Shown: positions 59,517-64,000 of the stretch, in pieces
Layout: each line of letters opens with the position of its first letter
Numbering within the stretch: position 1 is the stretch's first letter
Assembly: GCF_037023725.1 (NCBI RefSeq)
Contig: NZ_CP146077.1
Span: 1,897,001-1,961,000, forward strand
Direction of reading: 5' to 3'
Length of the DNA: 64,000 nt
DNA from: Pseudomonas bubulae
Lineage (GTDB): Bacteria; Pseudomonadota; Gammaproteobacteria; Pseudomonadales; Pseudomonadaceae
The notes under the pieces: generated by a model
Database searches by the model: none
What the model was told of the DNA's origin: nothing
What the model saw: only the letters and a program-made list of their open reading frames with translations
Program-made: the position numbers and the translations under genes

Positions 59517-60581
59517 TCAATCGCCGTCGTTGGCGTTAAAGCCCAGCTGGATGCCCAGGGCCTTGGCCAGTTCGCCTTCGTGCAGGCGGTGAACCACGTT
59601 GAGGCTGTCGTAGATGGCGTTGAGCTGGGCGCGCCCGGCATCGTCAGCCAGCAACTCGTTGAGGGTGCGCTGGTTGTCATTGAACAGCTTGAGCGAGGTG
59701 GCGTAGGCCGCGTCGATCTTGTCAGCCAACGGTTTTTGTTCAGCGGGTAGCAGGCTGCGCAGGCCCTTGTTGTCGACACCGGCCCAGACGGTCTGGGCTG
59801 CGGCCAGGCTGGCGGCCAGGCTTTTGAGTGACGACTCGCTGCGCCATGCATCAGCCTGGAACGGTTGCGGGATGCCTTTGCTCTGGCGGCCCATTGGCGT
59901 GCCGAGTTTTTTCTTCAGGGTATCGAGTGCGGTGACCTGCACGCGCAGCACGTCAGCGATGGCTTCGTGGGAGTCGGCGTAGCGCTGGTTGGGGAACTTG
60001 CTCATTTGCGCGAGCATGCCGTCCGTGCTGTTCCAGCTGGCCAGAATCTCTTCGGCCAGTTGCTTCTGACGTTCGCCGATGGCAGTCAGCAGCGGGCAGT
60101 AACGGGCTTTTTGCGCATCGTCGGCCAGGTTGATATTGCTGTCGAACAGAATGTATTCGTAGGCAGACAGGCCTTGCACCACAACGCTGGACTTGGCCAG
60201 GGCCGCGGCATCGATCTGCGGCTGGGCGATCACCAGTTGTTCGACCTGACGGCCGACCAGGTTCTTTTTGTCCGGCCAGAACTGTACCTGCCACGAACGA
60301 TTACCCTCGGCCAGAGGCCCGATCAGCAAAGGTTGCAGCTCGGCCCAGGCTTTTTGCGCATGCAGGAAGTCGGCGCGGGCCGTTTCCAGGGTTTCCTTGC
60401 CCTGGCAGTAGGCCAGTGCGCTGACGGCCAACTGGCGGTCAGCTTCAACCCAGCGGCTGTAGGTAGGCAGGATCACTTGTTTGGCGATGGCTGCCGAGGT
60501 GACGGCCTGCGGGTCTTGTGGCGAGCAGGCCGCCAGGGCGATGGCGGCAAGGCTGGTGAACAACAGCTTGGGTCGAAACAT
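59517..60581 (-). CDS. Imelysin-family lipoprotein
   Basis: A 354-residue protein with a lipoprotein signal ending LAAC (Cys19) and an imelysin (peptidase M75) four-helix fold. The GxHxxE metal-like motif of true imelysins is replaced by GLSAYE, so it is a diverged member; the pattern fits the EfeO/IrpA-like periplasmic iron-binding or structural group. It starts 26 bases after the di-heme gene and lies 14 bases before DUF1513, in one operon. Role in iron handling is inferred from family and neighbours. Confidence 0.85.
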   Translation of the reverse strand: MFRPKLLFTSLAAIALAACSPQDPQAVTSAAIAKQVILPTYSRWVEADRQLAVSALAYCQGKETLETARADFLHAQKAWAELQPLLIGPLAEGNRSWQVQFWPDKKNLVGRQVEQLVIAQPQIDAAALAKSSVVVQGLSAYEYILFDSNINLADDAQKARYCPLLTAIGERQKQLAEEILASWNSTDGMLAQMSKFPNQRYADSHEAIADVLRVQVTALDTLKKKLGTPMGRQSKGIPQPFQADAWRSESSLKSLAASLAAAQTVWAGVDNKGLRSLLPAEQKPLADKIDAAYATSLKLFNDNQRTLNELLADDAGRAQLNAIYDSLNVVHRLHEGELAKALGIQLGFNANDGD

Positions 60582-60607
60582 GTCGGGGTCCCCGATCTTG
60601 TAAAGCG

Positions 60608-62023
60608 TTAAAGAGAGTTCAGGAACGCCAGCAACGCGGCGCGTTGCTCGGCATTAAAGCGTAACACCTGCTGCCTGGCCGGTTCGGCCTCGCCGCCATG
60701 CCAGAGCACGGCTTCCAGCAGGTTGCGGGCACGACCATCGTGCAAAAACTGGGTGTGGCCACTTACCGCCTGGGTCAAGCCGATTCCCCACAACGGCGGC
60801 GTACGCCAGTCCTGGCCGCTGGCGGCGAATTCGCTGCGGTTATCGGCAAGGCCCGGGCCCATGTCGTGCAGCAGCAAGTCGCTGTAGGGGTGGATGACCT
60901 GATTGGCCAGCTCGGGCTCGGCGGCGTTGGCCGATGTGGTGAACGTTGGCGTATGGCATGAGTTGCAGCCGGCCTGGTAGAACAGGTTTTTCCCGGCCAG
61001 CACCTGGGGTGCGCCGACATCACGGCGGGCGGGTACGGCCAGGTTGCGAGTGTAGAACTCCACCAGGCGCAGAATGTTGTCGCTGACCTCGGGTTCGCCA
61101 TCCGGGCCATTGCCGTTGGGCGCCTCGAGGCAGGCAGTTTGGGCCTTGGTGCAGTCATCGAAGGGCCTCAGGGAAGTCGTGAGCCCCATATCACCAGAAA
61201 AAGCGTGAACATTTTGTTGATTGAGGTTCGGTTGCCCGGCTTTCCAGCCAAAACGACCCAACACTGTCTTTTGTTGCGCGTCATCCCACACCCAGTTCGG
61301 GCGCCCGGCAATACCCTCACGTTTGTCGGCATTGGCCAGAATGGCTTCGTTGGGGATGGCCTCGAGCAGCCCCAGGCCGATCATCGGGGGTGCAATGCGG
61401 GCCGACATGCGGGTGTCGGGATGCATCGGGCCATAACCCAGCTGGGTAATCTGCAGGGTGGGCTTGCGCAGTTCGACTTCAGTGCCGTCCTTGAAACGCA
61501 CGGTGACCGGCTCGTAATCGACCCGAACCTTGCCTTCGGGAGCTACACCGGGCACGGCCATATCCTGCAACTGGCCACCATAGACCGGCTCGGGCACGAT
61601 GCCTGCTTGCTCGATCAGCGTGGCGTAAGCAGGGTCGTTGGGGATCGACAGGCGCACCAGCATCGACACCGAGTTCTTGGCGCCCGGAGCGGGAGGGTGG
61701 CCGCGACCATCCTTGATGTGGCAGTTCTGGCAGCCGTTGGTGTTGAACAACGGGCCCAGGCCATCACGGGCGGTTGTGGTGGACGGGGCTATGACCCAGG
61801 GGCTGCGAAAGAAGCTGTTGCCGACGCTGAAATCCAGGCGCCGGGTGGGCGACAAGTTGGCCGAGGGCATGGAAAACGAGTTCTGATCGGTTTTGCGCAC
61901 CGTAGTAGCCCCGCCTGAGCGGGCTTCGCCGGGCTCGGGTTTGGTAAAGCGCGGGGCATTATCACAACCGCCAAGGCACAGGGCCATGAGCAGCAGAGAC
62001 AGGCGAAGAGGCAACGAAGGCAT
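60608..62023 (-). CDS. Di-heme oxidoreductase (DUF1111/DHOR) lipoprotein
   Basis: A 471-residue c-type cytochrome peroxidase-like protein with a lipoprotein signal (LGGC, Cys20). Two heme sites are seen: CQNCH (Cys98, Cys101, His102) and CNSCH near residue 357, so it should carry two covalent hemes in the periplasm. Relatives are called thiol oxidoreductases but substrates are unproven. In Pseudomonas such genes sit between two imelysin genes. Start ATG at 62023; a TTG precedes it. First gene of the cluster downstream of a long gap. Confidence 0.86.
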   Translation of the reverse strand: MPSLPLRLSLLLMALCLGGCDNAPRFTKPEPGEARSGGATTVRKTDQNSFSMPSANLSPTRRLDFSVGNSFFRSPWVIAPSTTTARDGLGPLFNTNGCQNCHIKDGRGHPPAPGAKNSVSMLVRLSIPNDPAYATLIEQAGIVPEPVYGGQLQDMAVPGVAPEGKVRVDYEPVTVRFKDGTEVELRKPTLQITQLGYGPMHPDTRMSARIAPPMIGLGLLEAIPNEAILANADKREGIAGRPNWVWDDAQQKTVLGRFGWKAGQPNLNQQNVHAFSGDMGLTTSLRPFDDCTKAQTACLEAPNGNGPDGEPEVSDNILRLVEFYTRNLAVPARRDVGAPQVLAGKNLFYQAGCNSCHTPTFTTSANAAEPELANQVIHPYSDLLLHDMGPGLADNRSEFAASGQDWRTPPLWGIGLTQAVSGHTQFLHDGRARNLLEAVLWHGGEAEPARQQVLRFNAEQRAALLAFLNSL

Positions 62024-62858
62024 CAAACGTCCAGATCAGCGAGCAAAATCGAGGGCGCAAAGTTTAGCAGGGAAGGGGAATTGAAATAAGAGGGATTAGC
62101 GTTTGCTGTGACTTGGGGCAGACAAATGACCCTGTAGAAACTCTGTTGCCGATCAAGCCCGCCTGTTGTTCGCAAATCCCTCATCCATACCGGCCGCTCG
62201 ACCGCCTCGGCCGCTTTTGATCTGGCTTTTGATTTTGATCTGCTGGCCCCATCGGCAGGCCGAGTGGAGGTTCTGCGCAGTGGGTCGACCGGCATGGATG
62301 CCGGGAGAGCCGCGATGGGCCATGGATGGCCCGTGGCGGCGTGCCCACGGAGCGGGACCGGAGCGAGGGAACCTGAGCGCAGCGAAGGCCGTACGCCAGG
62401 GGCAAGCCTTTTTGGTTACTTTTTCGGCGTCTGGAAAAAGTGACTCGCTGTAAGAGCGAAACCAATATCCCAGTTAGACATGAATGCCGGATATGTACTC
62501 AAAGTTCAAGTTAGAGCCACCAAGTACATATCCATTCGATGTGCCACGGCTCTCTACGGGTTCCGCCCTCACTCCGGCACTGTTATGGGGGCACGCCGCG
62601 ACGGGCCATCCATGGCCCATCGCGGTTGGCGCGGCGTCCTGCCGCGCCACCCCCATAACAGCACCTGCGTTCGGCCTTCTGTGAGGGGCATTCACGTCGC
62701 TTGGCTAATCGAGTGGCCACAGCAAAAGCAAAGGCAAAGGCAAAACCTTGTCGTAGCGAGCAGGCTCGATGTTGAAGTTCTCTTGCTCGCGCCGAAGCGG
62801 CCTACAAAAAAGGCGACCCGAAGGTCGCCTTATTGTTCATTCACTCAAACGTTGCAGA
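62024..62858. repeat. Gene-poor repeat region with a long inverted repeat
   Basis: 835 bases without a supportable gene. 62311-62346 (beginning CGCGATGGGCCATGGATGGC) and 62589-62624 (ending in its reverse complement) form an inverted repeat of 36 bases with one mismatch, 242 bases apart. A stretch at 62390-62470 with CAAGCCTTTTTGGTTACTTT resembles intergenic repeats common in P. fluorescens genomes. The promoter of the di-heme operon should lie at 62024-62160. Open frames here look like composition artefacts. Confidence 0.6.
62805..62831 (-). terminator. Terminator of the imelysin gene at the right edge
   Basis: AAGGCGACC, loop CGAA, GGTCGCCTT, with an A run at 62805-62811 that becomes a T tail on the minus strand, 28 bases past the stop at 62859. 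Confidence 0.88.
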
Positions 62859-64000
62859 TCAGAAATCGTGATCGGCGTTGTCCGGGTTCAGGTCGCTGAT
62901 GCCCAGCTTGCCAGCGGCTTGCTCGATGGCACCGGTCTGCTTGACCAGGGCAGCGATGGCATCACGCACAACCTGGTTGCCCGCAGCGTTGTCAGCTGCG
63001 ATCAACTGGTCGTAGTGCTCGCCCTTGTTGGCGCGGTCAACCATGACCTGGATCTTGGCTTCGGTGTCGGCCAGATCGGATTTGAGCGTGGCGTCGGTAG
63101 CCGGGTCAATGACCACCACCAGCGACGACAGGCTTGGGCCGGTCATTTTTGTGCCGTCAGCACGCACGTACTCACCCAGATACACGTTGCGAATGCCCTT
63201 GGCATCGTAGAAGTGCGAGTTGTGGGTGTTGTCGCTGAAGCAGTCCTGCTCATCTTCAGGGGAGTTGGCTTCCAGGGACACTTTCATCCGCTCGCCGGCC
63301 AGTTCGCCCAGCGACAGGCTGCCCATGCCGAACAGCATTTTGCGCAGGCCGTTTTGTACCGGCTCGGCTTCCAGCGTAGCGCGGTAGTTGTCAGCCACGT
63401 TTGGTGCCCAGTTGCCGACCATTTCGTTGAGGTCGTTGACCAGCAGTTGGGTCACGGCTTTCAGATAGGCGCGACGACGATCGTTATGACCACCGGTGGC
63501 GCCTTCGCCTTCCAGATAGTCCGAAGCAGGACGGTTGCCTGCACCCGGGCCCGTACCGTTGAGGTCCTGGCCCCACAGCAGGAATTCGATGGCGTGGTAG
63601 CCGGTGGCTACGTTGGCTTCGGAGCCGCCCAGCTCGTTGAGGCTGGCCAGGGTTTCCGGGGTGATTTCGGTTACGTCGACCTTGTCTTCACCAATCTGGA
63701 TCTGGGGGTTGGCGATGATGTTGGCGTTGGCACCCGGGTTGCCCAGTGCGCCGGCGTAGTTGGCGTCAACGTAGTCGATCAGGCCTTCGTCCAGGGGCCA
63801 GGCATTCACCTGGCCTTCCCAGTCATCGATGATGGTGTTACCGAAGCGGAACACTTCGCTCTGCAGGTAAGGCACGCGAGCTTCAACCCAGGCGGCACGG
63901 GCAGCTTTGAGGGTCTCGTCGTTGGGCTTGGCCAGGAATGCATCGATGGCGGTTTGCAGTTTCTTGGCAGTGCTTTCGGCATCGCTGTACACGGCGTGAA
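62859..64000 (-). CDS. Imelysin-family iron-linked protein, C-terminal part
   Basis: The frame is open to the window edge, so the signal peptide and N-terminus lie outside. 380 residues are visible. GYHAIEFLLWGQD carries the GxHxxE motif of imelysin (peptidase M75); RASDYLEGEGATGGHNDRRRAYLKA and GERMKVSLEANSPEDEQDCFSDNTH are typical of the Pseudomonas imelysin (IcmP-like) proteins. IcmP of P. aeruginosa was described as an insulin-cleaving metalloprotein; homologues bind iron and are iron-repressed. It runs toward its own terminator, upstream of the di-heme operon in the same direction. Confidence 0.9.
   Translation of the reverse strand, partial: HAVYSDAESTAKKLQTAIDAFLAKPNDETLKAARAAWVEARVPYLQSEVFRFGNTIIDDWEGQVNAWPLDEGLIDYVDANYAGALGNPGANANIIANPQIQIGEDKVDVTEITPETLASLNELGGSEANVATGYHAIEFLLWGQDLNGTGPGAGNRPASDYLEGEGATGGHNDRRRAYLKAVTQLLVNDLNEMVGNWAPNVADNYRATLEAEPVQNGLRKMLFGMGSLSLGELAGERMKVSLEANSPEDEQDCFSDNTHNSHFYDAKGIRNVYLGEYVRADGTKMTGPSLSSLVVVIDPATDATLKSDLADTEAKIQVMVDRANKGEHYDQLIAADNAAGNQVVRDAIAALVKQTGAIEQAAGKLGISDLNPDNADHDF

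Noticed and set aside
62480..62899. 139-codon frame in the repeat region near the right end
   Set aside because: Spans an inverted repeat and a terminator and overlaps the imelysin gene; composition suggests chance.

Overview
The window is chromosomal DNA of a Pseudomonas, most likely of the P. fluorescens/P. putida lineage. Supporting signs are the pcaBDC and ttgABC/ttgR operons, the fdxA-mutS-...-pncC-recA-recX block, the finR/fpr pair, a colRS operon followed by LPS-modifying genes, and many REP sequences with a GTGGGAGCGGGCTTGCTCGCGA-like core between convergent genes. Most of it is GC-rich core genome. The fimbrial block at about 41.9-47.7 kb is visibly richer in A/T.

Layout. 1-1655: end of the protocatechuate branch of the beta-ketoadipate pathway (pcaB', pcaD, pcaC). 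1738-8424: TtgABC/MexAB-OprM-type RND efflux operon with divergent repressor ttgR and a recognisable TtgR operator. 8818-10148: two-subunit 3-oxoacid CoA-transferase of ScoAB type. 10284-17074: fdxA, mutS, an S24-type phage repressor, a holin-like gene, pncC (cinA), recA with an SOS box, and recX. The repressor and holin look like what is left of, or an empty version of, the mutS-cinA tailocin locus. 17242-25890: housekeeping and regulatory genes (LOG protein, QSregVF-like secreted protein, DTW tRNA enzyme, ErdR-like regulator, dgkA, finR/fpr, trmO, yehS, a degenerate pseudouridine synthase, a GNAT). 25995-33634: rimO, kup, and the aminoacyl-phosphatidylglycerol pair mprF/virJ. 33894-34478: three identical initiator tRNA genes, each with its own terminator. 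34768-41828: dinB with an SOS box, a lipoprotein, proS, ampG, an alkyltransferase-like protein and a DUF481 outer-membrane protein. 42007-47005: chaperone-usher fimbrial operon. 47774-54253: SDR, HugZ-like protein, fxsA, groESL and an LTA-synthase-like phosphotransferase. 54457-58228: colR-colS, methyltransferase, InaA-type kinase and a small secreted protein. 58405-64000: iron-linked imelysin / di-heme oxidoreductase / imelysin / DUF1513 cluster.

How genes work together. pcaBDC carries carboxymuconate to 3-oxoadipate. TtgABC exports toxic aromatics and antibiotics under TtgR. RecA, DinB and probably the holin region belong to the SOS response. MprF makes and flips aminoacyl-PG, and the VirJ/AcvB-like hydrolase coupled to it (TAATG) probably removes the modification. 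ColRS is a metal-responsive envelope system that probably drives the LPS-modifying genes downstream. The last cluster resembles periplasmic iron-handling loci.

No wholly new defence or mobile system was found. The strongest leads are the reduced tailocin locus, a pseudouridine synthase lacking both catalytic motifs, the uncharacterised small exported protein in the colRS cluster, and the long inverted repeat and gene-poor stretches near 47 and 62 kb.
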